Shown here: piece after piece, positions 45,598 through 53,906 of the stretch
How the letters are laid out: every line of letters starts with the position of its first letter
Numbering within the stretch: position 1 is the first letter of the stretch
Origin: Cupriavidus sp. U2
GTDB lineage: Bacteria; Pseudomonadota; Gammaproteobacteria; Burkholderiales; Burkholderiaceae
Length of the DNA: 64,000 nt
Assembly (NCBI RefSeq): GCF_009663685.2
Contig: NZ_RCOG02000011.1
Span: forward strand, 103,020-167,019
Reading direction: 5' to 3'
The notes under the pieces: generated by a model
Databases searched by the model: none
What the model saw: only the letters and a program-made list of their open reading frames with translations
Told to the model about the DNA's origin: nothing
Translations under genes and position numbers: made by a program

Positions 45598-46920
45598 TCA
45601 GAGGCGCCGCGCCTGCGCCCGTAGCCCCTCGAACACGCGCTCGGCCACGTCGGTCGGAAACGTCGCCGGCAATTCGGCCGCCGTGGCGTCGATGGCCGGC
45701 TCGACGGCCGCCTTGAGTTCCATCAGGATGGCCTCGACCACATCGGCAGGCATGCCCACCAGCCGCCCCTGCTCCAGCCAGTGCCGGCGCATGATCTGCG
45801 CAATGCGATAGTGGTTCTGCGTGCCGCGCACGGCCATGGCAAGGCGGGCCTTCTGCGGCGCCAGCTGGTTTGCGCCGCCGCCCATGATCGGGAACGCCGA
45901 CAGCACGTCGTACAGCGGCGTCGACCAGTAGCGGCCGCCCGGCCCGATCGACAGGCTGAAGTTCTTGGCATGCCCCTCCGTCGCTGCCAGCAGCCAGAAG
46001 AGGATCTGCGTCTTGAAGAAATTACGACGATCATGGGCCGGGGTTTCGGACGCCGCCAGCACGCTCATGATGTCCGCGATGCCCGGGCCGCCGTCGGCCT
46101 GGTACTTCGACAGCGGCGACAGGCCCAGCGCCTGGCAAAAGTCCTCCTGTGGCAGGCGGATGATCCAGCTGCCGTCGGGCGCCAGCCGCCGGTCGAAGCG
46201 TTCCACCACCAGCACCTTCTGGTCCTCGAATGTCTCGATGGCGCAATCGGCGATGGGCAGGCCAAAGTGGCTCACCATCCGGGCGCACAGCCATTCGTTT
46301 TCCACCGAGGTGCGCATGTCCGCGCGCATGTTGCCCACCAGTCCCAGCGGCAGCTTGAGGATGTGGGTGGTGGGGGTGCTGCCGTGCGGCAGCAGCCATT
46401 GCCCGCCGTGATGCAGCAGCGCGGTCTTTTCCTGCGCGCCGGCAATCGACAGTCGCAAGTCGCCTTCGTCGTCGTGCTGGCCGAGCGGTGCGCTCCGCGT
46501 GGCATCGCGCAGCAGCCGCGCGATGCCCGACGCATCCAGCGGCGTGCCCTCGATGGTACGGAGCCCTTCGGGCTCGGCGCCTTCCGGCAGCAGTTGCAGC
46601 GCGCCGACGCAGTCGCGCCCCAGCGTGGCCAGCAGGTCGAACGGCCCGGTGCCCTGGGTGCGATGGCGCTGCGCCAGGCGGCGGCGGATGGCATCGCTGT
46701 CGGGCAGCAGGTTGTCGAAGTAGTCGGTGACCACGCTACCGCGATACGGGGCGGCATCGGACCGGAATGGCAGCGAGAGAGAAAGGGGACGCCCCTGGGG
46801 ACTCTCCATCCAGTCGGCATCGTAGGCAAACGACTCACCGTCGGTACCCCGTTCCCACGTACCCGTCAGCCAGCCATTCATCCAGACGCCAAGCCGGCGC
46901 CGGAGCGCACGCCTGCCCAT
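45598..46920 (-). CDS. hipA: HipA-type serine/threonine kinase toxin, Asp-to-Glu at the catalytic position
   Basis: Kinase toxin of 440 residues, full length against E. coli HipA, which phosphorylates GltX. Recognisable parts: RPLSLSLPF, DNLLPDS, GRDCVGALQL, the phosphorylation loop LSIAGAQEKTALL with Ser158 (E. coli Ser150), VERFDRR, LPQEDFCQ, DGGPGIADIM. E. coli reads ATDGHAKNF with catalytic Asp309; here it is ATEGHAKNF, Glu315. The metal-binding Asp338 (TPLYDVLSAF) is kept. Activity may be lowered or altered. Its ATG overlaps the hipB stop by one base, the standard toxin-antitoxin arrangement. Confidence 0.92.
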   Translation of the reverse strand: MGRRALRRRLGVWMNGWLTGTWERGTDGESFAYDADWMESPQGRPLSLSLPFRSDAAPYRGSVVTDYFDNLLPDSDAIRRRLAQRHRTQGTGPFDLLATLGRDCVGALQLLPEGAEPEGLRTIEGTPLDASGIARLLRDATRSAPLGQHDDEGDLRLSIAGAQEKTALLHHGGQWLLPHGSTPTTHILKLPLGLVGNMRADMRTSVENEWLCARMVSHFGLPIADCAIETFEDQKVLVVERFDRRLAPDGSWIIRLPQEDFCQALGLSPLSKYQADGGPGIADIMSVLAASETPAHDRRNFFKTQILFWLLAATEGHAKNFSLSIGPGGRYWSTPLYDVLSAFPIMGGGANQLAPQKARLAMAVRGTQNHYRIAQIMRRHWLEQGRLVGMPADVVEAILMELKAAVEPAIDATAAELPATFPTDVAERVFEGLRAQARRL

Positions 46921-47318
46921 TACCAGTCCTCTCCCGGGCCCTGGTCGGGCTTGACCTGGCGGCGGGCGACCGTGCCGGCCGGCTGCGACCTTGCCTGGGC
47001 GGTGCCGGGCTTTCGAGGCTTGGTGGCCTTGTCAGCCTTGCCGCGCCGGGCACCCCCGGCGGTGGCCGCATCCGTGGAATCCGCGGCCACCGCGGTGCCG
47101 CGCGGCGCCAGTACCAGATCGACCTCCAGCGCCTGCAACACCGCCAGGACGCGCGCCATGCTGGCGCGCCCGGGATTGGCCTCCAGCCGTGCATAGCTTT
47201 GCTGGCTGACACCGAGGCGCGCCGCCACATCGGCCTGGGTCAGGCCGCGCGACCGGCGAAACCCCTGCAATACCGGATTCAGCTGGGTCAGGATTCGGAT
47301 GGGATATTGGTTGGCCAT
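46920..47318 (-). CDS. hipB: HipB-type antitoxin (XRE family)
   Basis: Antitoxin of 132 residues. A Xre/Cro helix-turn-helix (LQGFRRSRGLTQADVAARLG and QQSYARLEANPGR) occupies residues 15-70. A long basic Ala/Lys/Arg/Pro tail of about 55 residues follows (GKADKATKPRKPGTAQ), well beyond the length of E. coli HipB (88 residues); it may cover the HipA active site or add DNA contacts. It begins at MANQYPIRIL and overlaps hipA at TAATG. Repeated palindromic sites lie immediately upstream. Confidence 0.88.
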   Translation of the reverse strand: MANQYPIRILTQLNPVLQGFRRSRGLTQADVAARLGVSQQSYARLEANPGRASMARVLAVLQALEVDLVLAPRGTAVAADSTDAATAGGARRGKADKATKPRKPGTAQARSQPAGTVARRQVKPDQGPGEDW

Positions 47319-47361
47319 GGGGGCTGCGCGAACGCGTCGGGATTGAGGCTGACAACATAAG

Positions 47362-47452
47362 GGTTGTAAAGCCGTTTTACTACGTAAAGGTTGTATTTTC
47401 AAGTTACAACGGATAGGTTGTAAAGGCGATTTACAACGTAAAGGTTGTATTT
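47362..47452 (-). promoter_or_regulatory. hipBA operator array: 37-bp direct repeat with internal palindromes
   Basis: Two 37-bp units (47362-47398 and 47416-47452) are identical at 34 of 37 positions and 54 bp apart. Each contains GTTGTAAA...TTTAC and ends AAAGGTTGTATTT. In unit 2, GTTGTAAA-GGCGA-TTTACAAC is a perfect palindrome; between the units lies TTACAAC. The whole array lies 44-134 bases upstream of hipB and is AT-rich. Confidence 0.8.
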
Positions 47453-47494
47453 GGTGCGTATTCGGGTGCGTCCTCAGGTGCGTCTTGGGGTGCG
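47453..47494 (+). repeat. 12-bp-period GGTGCG repeats
   Basis: GGTGCG recurs at 47453, 47465, 47477 and 47489, exactly 12 bp apart, directly after the hip operator array. The intervening bases vary. It may be extra regulator-contact sites or a decayed minisatellite. Confidence 0.65.
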
Positions 47495-47595
47495 CCTGCG
47501 GTCGCCTCGTGCGCCGGTGCCGTGCTACAGTCCGCCCCGAAGGGCCCAGCCAGGGCCCAACACGATCCGCGCACGTCCGATCCTGCCCAGCCCCC

Positions 47596-48366
47596 ATGCC
47601 AGAGCGCCCAGAGTCCGCAAAACCCCCGGCAATGAACGTCAAGACCGCCCTGCGGGTCATCGAGATCATCGAGACCTTTGCGCGTGAACGGCGGGCGCTG
47701 TCGCTGTCGGAACTGGCGCGCCTGCTGGCGGTGCCGGCATCCAGCTGCCTGGCGCTGATCCGCACCCTGACGTCGCTCGGCTATCTCTACGAAACCGCCC
47801 GCCGGCAGGGCTACTACCCCACGGGGCGGCTACTGGCGATGGCCCAGCAGATTGCCCGGCACGATCCGGTGCTCGACCGCGTACACGGCACGATGAGCGA
47901 ATTGCGCGATGCCACCGGCGAAACCATCGTCATCGGCAAGCTGCATGAAGGCACGGCCGTGGTCTATCTCGACGTGCTGGAATCCCCGCACGCGATTCGC
48001 TATATCGCCACGGCTGGCGAACGGCGGGACCTGCACGCCAACTCCATCGGCAAGGCCCTGCTGGCGGCCATGGACGATGGCGAACGCGCGGCGCTGCTGT
48101 CCCGGCTGGCGTTCCAGGGCTTTACACCCCGCACGCTGACCACGCCCGCTACGCTGGAGGCCGACCTGCGCCAGTCGCGCGAGCGCGGCGCCTATGTCAA
48201 TCTCAGTGAATCGATGCCTGATGTGGGCGCGCTGGCCTGGCCCGTGCGGCTGTCGGGGGAATGCTATGCGATTTCAATTGCGGGGCCGGTGTACCGGATA
48301 GAACCGCACCTGGAGCAATACGCTGCGATCCTGCGCGCGGCGTGCGCCTCGCTGGAACAGACCTGA
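47596..48366 (+). CDS. IclR-family transcriptional regulator
   Basis: Regulator of 256 residues: N-terminal winged helix (TALRVIEIIETFARERRALSLSELARLLAVPASSCLALIRTL), then the effector-binding IclR domain (GETIVIGKLHEGTAVVYLDV, NSIGKALLAAM, ESMPDVGALAWPV). Start at 47596 or at MNVKTALR 36 bases later; neither has a clear ribosome-binding site. It diverges from hipBA and is convergent with the phosphopantetheinyl transferase gene. Target unknown; the tandem palindromes at 24121-24156 have IclR-like arms and are one candidate. Confidence 0.85.
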   Translation: MPERPESAKPPAMNVKTALRVIEIIETFARERRALSLSELARLLAVPASSCLALIRTLTSLGYLYETARRQGYYPTGRLLAMAQQIARHDPVLDRVHGTMSELRDATGETIVIGKLHEGTAVVYLDVLESPHAIRYIATAGERRDLHANSIGKALLAAMDDGERAALLSRLAFQGFTPRTLTTPATLEADLRQSRERGAYVNLSESMPDVGALAWPVRLSGECYAISIAGPVYRIEPHLEQYAAILRAACASLEQT

Positions 48367-48381
48367 GCGTCCGGAGCCAGC

Positions 48382-49080
48382 CTAATCGACGGTTTCCTGC
48401 GCGTGCAGCCGCCAGCCGGTGGCCTGCGGCAGGCCGAGGTCATCCTCCAGCCCCGAAGCGGCGGCCAGCGCCAGCACGGCATTCTTGCGGCGCCAGGTCA
48501 GCCCGTTGGCCTGCGCCAGCGGCGATGGCCTGGCCTCCACCACCTGCCCCATCATGGTCTGGAACAGGTTGCCACCGTGGCACTTGATCCACGCCTCCTT
48601 GAGCGTCCAGAGCTGGAAGAACGCCAGCATGCGGGCATCCTCGTCGCCGGCAGCCAGCAGGTCTGGCAGCGCCGCGCGTTCGGCCTCCGTGGTGGTGGCC
48701 TCGATCAGCGTATCCAGGTGACGGCGCGGCTGCAGTTCCTCGATATCGACACCGACCGGCATGTCGGAGACCGCACAGGCAAGGTGGTCGCCCGAGTGGG
48801 CAATCGAGACGAAGACCGGCGTACCTACCGCGCCGGCCACATGGGTCGCCAGGGGCGGCGCGTCCTCGGCTGCCGACAACGCCCATTCCGATGCATCGCC
48901 GCCGAAGGTCACGGCCAGCAGCCGCCGCGCCAGCCAGCGGCCCGCCGCAAACTGCTCGGCGCGTTGCTGCGCCCGCATGGCCGCCAGCCGCGCCAGTTCC
49001 TCGGCGGACATCCAGCGGCTGACAGGTGGCGCCATGGCGGCAAAGGCCATGACCGATCCGGTACGCAGGGCAATCGGCAT
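48382..49080 (-). CDS. 4'-Phosphopantetheinyl transferase (Sfp/AcpT type)
   Basis: Enzyme of 232 residues that loads phosphopantetheine from CoA onto carrier proteins. Signature residues are the magnesium ligands in GVDIEELQPRR (Asp112, Glu114) and WTLKEAWIK (Glu162, Lys161). FVSIAHSGDHLACAV is the usual preceding strand. It is last in the minus-strand lipid-pigment cluster, so it most likely activates the two acyl carrier proteins at its other end. Start chosen at MPIALRTGS after AAGGAACC; an in-frame extension upstream is non-protein-like. Confidence 0.88.
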   Translation of the reverse strand: MPIALRTGSVMAFAAMAPPVSRWMSAEELARLAAMRAQQRAEQFAAGRWLARRLLAVTFGGDASEWALSAAEDAPPLATHVAGAVGTPVFVSIAHSGDHLACAVSDMPVGVDIEELQPRRHLDTLIEATTTEAERAALPDLLAAGDEDARMLAFFQLWTLKEAWIKCHGGNLFQTMMGQVVEARPSPLAQANGLTWRRKNAVLALAAASGLEDDLGLPQATGWRLHAQETVD

Positions 49081-49130
49081 GGGGACAGGTTCCTTCGGCA
49101 GCTTACAGCGCAGCGTGTCAGGGTAATGGA

Positions 49131-49580
49131 TCAGTTCGCCACGTTGGCGTACGTGCCCTTGAGTGTCACGCCCGCCACCACGGCACCGGCGTGGCATTCG
49201 TATTCCGACGCGCTGGCGTTGGTATCCTTTCTGTAATAGCTCACCATGTCGACCACGGCGTTGGCGCCCACCGACTTGGCCTTCTCCTGGAAGGCGATCA
49301 GCGCGGACAGCGCGGCCCAGCGGCAGGCTTCCTCGTCGCTCTTTCCCACACCGTTGGTCTTCTTGTTCGAGACGTCGCTGTCCTTCCTTTCCAGCACCTT
49401 GGGCGTCCTGGCACCCGACAGGTAGAACTTCACCGAGCCGTCGAGCTTTTCCTGGGCTTCGGGCATGTTCAGCACGTCGGCGAACGGCAGCATGTACCGG
49501 GTATCGCGCGCGGCGGCGGGCGCGGACAGCAGCATGGCGGCACAGGCAACGGCAGCCAGCGGGAGGGCGGCGAGTTTCAT
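49131..49580 (-). CDS. Exported protein of the aryl-polyene cluster (so-called excinuclease-like)
   Basis: Periplasmic protein of 149 residues with a signal peptide (PLAAVACAAMLLSAPAAA). The mature domain has ACRWAALSALIAFQEKAKSVGANAVVDMVSYY, resembling YbjQ/RcsF-like small alpha/beta folds, and a Cys pair (one in EEACRW, one in YECHAG). Database entries of this family are often misnamed excinuclease ATPase subunit; nothing supports that. AGGAAGG precedes the ATG. Neighbours in lipid-pigment clusters suggest an envelope role, function unknown. Confidence 0.75.
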   Translation of the reverse strand: MKLAALPLAAVACAAMLLSAPAAARDTRYMLPFADVLNMPEAQEKLDGSVKFYLSGARTPKVLERKDSDVSNKKTNGVGKSDEEACRWAALSALIAFQEKAKSVGANAVVDMVSYYRKDTNASASEYECHAGAVVAGVTLKGTYANVAN

Positions 49581-49653
49581 TGACCTTCCTTTCTTTTTCG
49601 TTTTGGAACAGGTTAGACGAATTACCGCACGGCGGCACGGCAGGACACCGGCT

Positions 49654-50883
49654 TCATGTGGGCCAGCGGCGGAATATCAGCGCGGTATTGATGCCACCGA
49701 ACGCGAAATTGTTGCTCATCACATAGTCGGTGTCGATGCGGCGACCCTCGCCCATGATGTGGTCCAGCGGCGCGCAGCGCGGGTCCGGCCGGGTCAGGTT
49801 CGCGGTGGGCGCGAACCAGCCGTCGCGCATCATCTCGATCGTCATCCACGCCTCCAGCGCGCCGCATGCGCCCAGCGTATGACCCATGAAGCTCTTGAGA
49901 GAACTGATGGGAATGTCGGGACCGAACACCGCATGCGTGGCATGCGATTCGGCGATATCGCCATGATCGGTGGCCGTGCCGTGCGCGTTGACGTAGCCGA
50001 CCGCCCCGGGGGCAATACCGGCTTCCTCCAGCGCCAGGCGCATCGCCACGGCCATGGTGTCGGCCTGTGGCTGCGTCACGTGCGCGCCGTCGCTGTTGGT
50101 GCCGTAGCCGACGATCTCGGCCAGGATACGCGCGCCGCGCGCCTGCGCGTGTTCGAGTTCCTCCAGCACCAGCGTCCCCGCCCCCTCCCCCAGCACCAGG
50201 CCGTCGCGGTCGGCATCGAACGGGCGCGGCGTGGTGTGCGGGGCATCGTTGCGGGTGCTGGTGGCGAACAGCGTGTCGAACACCGCCGCCTCGGTGGCGT
50301 CCAGCTCTTCCCCGCCGCCCGCCAGCATGGCCACCTGCTTGCCCATACGGATGGTCTCGTACGCATAGCCAATGCCCTGGCTGCCAGACGTACAGGCGCT
50401 GGACGTGGTCAGGATGCGCCCCGTGATGCCGAAGAACACGCCGATATTGACCGCCGCGGTGTGCGGCATCATGCGGATGTACGTGGTCGCGCTGATGTCC
50501 TCGGTCGACCGCTCGGTCATCATGCGGCCGAAATCCTGCACGGCCGACGGCGTGCCCGTGGAGGACCCGTACGCAATGCCCATGCGTCCGCTGGTGACCA
50601 GCGGATCGCCTGCCAGGCCGGCGTCCGCCAGCGCGGCCTCGCTGGCCAGCACCGCCATCAGCGACACCCGGCCCATCGACCTCGTCAGCTTGCGCGTGTA
50701 GTGCGACGGCAGCGCGAACGCCGGTACCGGCGCGCCCAGCCGGGTGTTAAGCCCCCGGATATCGTCCCACTCGGACATTCGCACCACGGCGTTGCGCCCG
50801 CTGGCCAGGCGCTCGCGCACCGTCGGCCAGTGGTTGCCCAGGGCGCTCACGGCGCCCGCGCCGGTAACTACGACCCGCTTCAT
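49654..50883 (-). CDS. Beta-ketoacyl-ACP synthase (ApeR/FabF-like)
   Basis: Elongating ketosynthase of 409 residues with intact Cys-His-His triad: TSSACTSGSQGIGYA, VNAHGTATDHGD and KSFMGHTLGACGA. It condenses malonyl-ACP with the growing polyene chain. FAFGGINTALIF is the C-terminal signature. Its start overlaps the ketoreductase stop as ATGA. In described aryl-polyene systems one ketosynthase pairs with a chain-length factor and a second acts alone; this one could be either. Confidence 0.9.
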   Translation of the reverse strand: MKRVVVTGAGAVSALGNHWPTVRERLASGRNAVVRMSEWDDIRGLNTRLGAPVPAFALPSHYTRKLTRSMGRVSLMAVLASEAALADAGLAGDPLVTSGRMGIAYGSSTGTPSAVQDFGRMMTERSTEDISATTYIRMMPHTAAVNIGVFFGITGRILTTSSACTSGSQGIGYAYETIRMGKQVAMLAGGGEELDATEAAVFDTLFATSTRNDAPHTTPRPFDADRDGLVLGEGAGTLVLEELEHAQARGARILAEIVGYGTNSDGAHVTQPQADTMAVAMRLALEEAGIAPGAVGYVNAHGTATDHGDIAESHATHAVFGPDIPISSLKSFMGHTLGACGALEAWMTIEMMRDGWFAPTANLTRPDPRCAPLDHIMGEGRRIDTDYVMSNNFAFGGINTALIFRRWPT

Positions 50884-51611
50884 CCAAACATCCCCCCGTT
50901 CACCGAAATCACCTGGCGTGTAATGTAACCGGCATCTGGCGACAGCAGGAAGGCCACCGTGGCAGCCACTTCGTCCGGCGTTCCCATGCGCCGCGCCGGG
51001 ATCATCTTCAGTGCCTCTTCGCGCACGTGTTCGTCAATCATTTCTGTATCGATCAGTCCCGGCGCCACGCAGTTGACCGTGATCTGCCGCTTGGCCAGTT
51101 CGATGGCCAGCGCCTTGGTGGCGCCTATGATGCCGGCCTTGGCGGCGCTGTAGTTGGTCTGCCCCCGGTTGCCCACCAGCCCCGACACCGACGACAGCGT
51201 GACGATGCGGCCAGCCCGGCGGCGCTGCACCATCGGCATGACCAGCGGGTTCAGCACGTTGTAGAACGCATCCAGGTTGGTATGCACGACCTCGTCCCAT
51301 TCGTCGCCCGTCATGGCGGGAAACGCCGCATCGCGCGCCAGGCCCGCGTTGCAGACCACCCCGTAGTAGCAGCCGTGTTCCTCGATGTCGGCCAGAAGCG
51401 TGCTCGCCGTGGCTTCCCGGTGGGCGATGTCGAAGGCCAGCACGCGCGCATTGCGGCCGAAAGCGCGCACGGCGTCGGCCACGGCCTCGGCTTCGTCGCG
51501 CCGCGCGCGGCAATGCACCACCACGTCGTAGCCATCGTGCGCAAGCCGCAACGCGATGGCGCGGCCAATGCCGCGCGAGGAACCCGTGACGAGCACGGTC
51601 TTGTTGGTCAT
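50880..51611 (-). CDS. 3-oxoacyl-ACP reductase (FabG-like, ApeQ type)
   Basis: Short-chain dehydrogenase of 243 residues. Cofactor motif TGSSRGIGRA, NAG (CNAGLARD), catalytic Ser in LSSVSG, Tyr-x3-Lys in YSAAKAG and the C-terminal FLLSPDAGYITRQVISVNGG are all present. It reduces the beta-keto intermediate after each condensation. Both ends overlap neighbours as ATGA (dehydratase upstream, ketosynthase downstream), so translation is tightly coupled. Confidence 0.92.
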   Translation of the reverse strand: MTNKTVLVTGSSRGIGRAIALRLAHDGYDVVVHCRARRDEAEAVADAVRAFGRNARVLAFDIAHREATASTLLADIEEHGCYYGVVCNAGLARDAAFPAMTGDEWDEVVHTNLDAFYNVLNPLVMPMVQRRRAGRIVTLSSVSGLVGNRGQTNYSAAKAGIIGATKALAIELAKRQITVNCVAPGLIDTEMIDEHVREEALKMIPARRMGTPDEVAATVAFLLSPDAGYITRQVISVNGGMFG

Positions 51612-52090
51612 GCTTGCTGCCCCTGGAGAAACGCCTGCGCATCGGCAGGCCGGAATACCGAAACATTGGCGCGCGCCACCTCGCGGCCATCGAGCGACAG
51701 CGTGCAGGCGAACATTCCCAGGCCATTGTCGCCGGCCAGTTCCATGCGCGCGGCAACCGTCAGCACGCTGCCCACGGGGAATGCGGGCACGTCGCAGGCG
51801 TAGCGCCGGGAGCCCAGCAGGAAGCCGATGCCGGGCGGCCGCCCGGCCATGCGGTCCTGCGCGCCAGCCCATGCGGCAATGGTCTGGGCCATGTATTCGA
51901 TGCCCACCCAGGCCGGCATGCCGTCGTCGTCCACGAACAACTGCGTGGCACGTACCGTGGCGCGCGCCACGCAGCCGTCGGTATCCACATGCACCAGTTC
52001 GTCGATCAGGCGCATCGCGCCCGCGTGAGGCACCACCTCGGCCATCGGAGGCAGTTCCAGTTGATTCGATATCGGTTCGGTTGTGTTCAT
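51608..52090 (-). CDS. Hotdog-fold 3-hydroxyacyl-ACP dehydratase (ApeP-like)
   Basis: Dehydratase of 160 residues. PHAGAMRLIDELVHVD holds the active-site His, and DDGMPAWVGIEYMAQTIAAWAG the helix bearing the acidic partner, the pattern of ApeP/FabZ-like proteins in aryl-polyene loci. It would introduce the double bond in each cycle. A second dehydratase domain is fused to the ligase in this cluster. Start at MNTTEPISNQ, 3 bases after the upstream ketosynthase stop. Confidence 0.85.
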   Translation of the reverse strand: MNTTEPISNQLELPPMAEVVPHAGAMRLIDELVHVDTDGCVARATVRATQLFVDDDGMPAWVGIEYMAQTIAAWAGAQDRMAGRPPGIGFLLGSRRYACDVPAFPVGSVLTVAARMELAGDNGLGMFACTLSLDGREVARANVSVFRPADAQAFLQGQQA

Positions 52091-52092
52091 CT

Positions 52093-53283
52093 TTAGCCCC
52101 GTCCCATCACCAGCACGCTGTTGCTGCCGCCGAACGCGAACGAATTGCTCATCACATGGCGCACCGGCCGGCCCAGCGATTCGTCGGGCCCCACCACGTG
52201 CAATGCCGGCAAGGCGGCGTCGGCCACGCCGTCCCACCAGTGCGCGGGCAGCCTGCCGTGCGGATTGCCCTCCAGCGTCAGGTACATCAGGGCTGCCTCC
52301 ACCGCGCCGGCTGCGGCCAGCGTATGGCCGGTCTGCGGTTTGGTGGAGCTGACCGGCACACCAGGGCCCAGCAGATCCGACACCGCACGCGACTCCATCG
52401 CGTCGTTCTGTTCCGTGGCGGTGCCGTGCAGGTTCAGGTAGTCGATGTCCGCCGGACCCAGGCCGGCGCGCGCCAGCGCCTGTTGCATCGCGGCACGCGC
52501 CCCCGCGCCAGCCGGGTCCGGCGCCGACATGTGGTGCGCGTCCGACGTCTCACCCCAGCCGGCCAGCCGCACCGGGCCGGCCTCGCGCGACATCAGGAAC
52601 AGCGCCGCACCTTCGCCCAGATTGATGCCCTGGCGGTTCGCGGACAGCGGATTGCAGCGTTCGACGCTGACGCTTTCCAGCGAGCGGAATCCCGCGATCG
52701 TGAACGCGCACAGCGTATCCACCCCGCCCGCGATGACTACGTCGGCAATGCCCTGTTCCAGCAGGCGCGCCGCGGCTACCAGGGACTTGGCGCTCGATGA
52801 GCAAGCGGTGGAAATCGTGTACGACGGCCCAGCCACGCCCAGCGCCAGTGCCAGGTATTGCGCGGGCGAGCCAAGCTCCTGCTGCCCGTAATGGAATCCG
52901 GCTGGCCACGCGCCCGTGCGGGCACGTTCGCTCACGGCGACCTCCCCGCCGCTGATGCCCGACGTACTGGTGCCGAGCACAATCGCCACGCGCTGCGGTC
53001 CTACGCGTGCGAGGGCGGCCTCCACTTCCGGACGGATCGCCGCCAGCGTACGGTCCAGCAGCGCATTGTTGCGGCTGAACAGCTCCGGCGCGATGCCGGC
53101 AGGCAGATCGGTGGCGGCCACTGGCTCGCGCACGGTGCCTAGGTGCAATGGCATGCCCGGCGTATAGCGATCCGTCAGCTCGCCGCCACTGGGACCATCG
53201 GTCCGGAACAGCGCCGCGCGGACGGCATCGGCGCCGCTGCCGAGCGCGCAGATCACGTTCATCGCATTCATGTAGACCGTCAT
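52093..53283 (-). CDS. Beta-ketoacyl-ACP synthase (second, ApeO-like)
   Basis: Ketosynthase of 396 residues with the complete triad: STACSSSAKSL, NLHGTATEQND and KPQTGHTLAAAG. The N-terminus (MTVYMNAMNVICALGSG) is shorter than FabF. It shares little sequence with the other ketosynthase beyond the motifs, so they have separate tasks, for example initiation and elongation. Its partner chain-length factor is not in the window. ATGA overlap with the upstream lipoprotein gene. Confidence 0.9.
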   Translation of the reverse strand: MTVYMNAMNVICALGSGADAVRAALFRTDGPSGGELTDRYTPGMPLHLGTVREPVAATDLPAGIAPELFSRNNALLDRTLAAIRPEVEAALARVGPQRVAIVLGTSTSGISGGEVAVSERARTGAWPAGFHYGQQELGSPAQYLALALGVAGPSYTISTACSSSAKSLVAAARLLEQGIADVVIAGGVDTLCAFTIAGFRSLESVSVERCNPLSANRQGINLGEGAALFLMSREAGPVRLAGWGETSDAHHMSAPDPAGAGARAAMQQALARAGLGPADIDYLNLHGTATEQNDAMESRAVSDLLGPGVPVSSTKPQTGHTLAAAGAVEAALMYLTLEGNPHGRLPAHWWDGVADAALPALHVVGPDESLGRPVRHVMSNSFAFGGSNSVLVMGRG

Positions 53284-53906
53284 TGCGCCCTCCCCTGCCC
53301 TGTGTCCTGCCGCCCGCCGAGATCCTGCAGCGTACGGATCGTCAGCCGATAGCCGTCGCGCCGCTGCACGAACAGCGTGGTCCGGGCGTCGGGATAGCGG
53401 ATTTCCACCACGACTTCGTCGCCCGCCCGCAACTGGCGAACGCCGGGCGCCACTTCGACGCGCCAGCCCGCCGGCAGTGCCGCCTGGATGGCCGCCACGG
53501 GCCAGAGCGACAACTGCAGATCACTGAGGATACGCTCGGGCAGCAGCTCCGGTGGCGCCCACGGTGCCTTGCTCACGCGCAGCTCATGACCGTCCCAGTC
53601 CAGGCGCGCCAGCACCTGGCCGCCCGCCACGGCGGCCAGCCGGGTATGTGCGGCATCGGCTTCCAGCAGCGCCAGCATGTCGCGCGTCTGCTCGCCCTGC
53701 GGCGACGGGTATTGCACCGTGATCTGCTGCTGCAGGTTCAGGGTGCGGCCCAGTGACCCAGGGGGCATGCGCAGCAGCGGCACCGCGCCCTCGGCGTGCA
53801 TGCCGGCCGCTGCGCCAGCGGCCATGCCGTCTCGTGGCGGCTGCGTCGCGCAACCGGCCAGGGCCAGCACGCCAGCGCATGCCGCAGCGGCGGCGCTACG
53901 GCTCAA
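53280..53906 (-). CDS. DUF3261-type lipoprotein, TTG start
   Basis: Outer-membrane lipoprotein of 208 residues. Starting at TTG inside the TTGA overlap with the flavoprotein stop gives MSRSAAAAACAGVLALAGC, a normal lipoprotein signal with lipobox LAGC; no ATG does so. The mature part (RTLNLQQQITVQYPSPQGEQ, LRVSKAPWAPPELLPERILSD) is the DUF3261 family that accompanies LolA-like and MMPL proteins in aryl-polyene loci. A LolB-like role in moving the product into the outer membrane is plausible. Confidence 0.75.
   Translation of the reverse strand: MSRSAAAAACAGVLALAGCATQPPRDGMAAGAAAGMHAEGAVPLLRMPPGSLGRTLNLQQQITVQYPSPQGEQTRDMLALLEADAAHTRLAAVAGGQVLARLDWDGHELRVSKAPWAPPELLPERILSDLQLSLWPVAAIQAALPAGWRVEVAPGVRQLRAGDEVVVEIRYPDARTTLFVQRRDGYRLTIRTLQDLGGRQDTGQGRAQ

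Noticed and set aside
47362-47494. Repeats near hipBA as a CRISPR array
   Set aside because: There are only two long copies with a 17-bp spacer, no cas genes, and the repeats contain operator-type dyads.
47319-47765. Long N-terminal extension of HipB
   Set aside because: It would translate the operator array and the 12-bp repeats; the family N-terminus fits the ATG at 47318.
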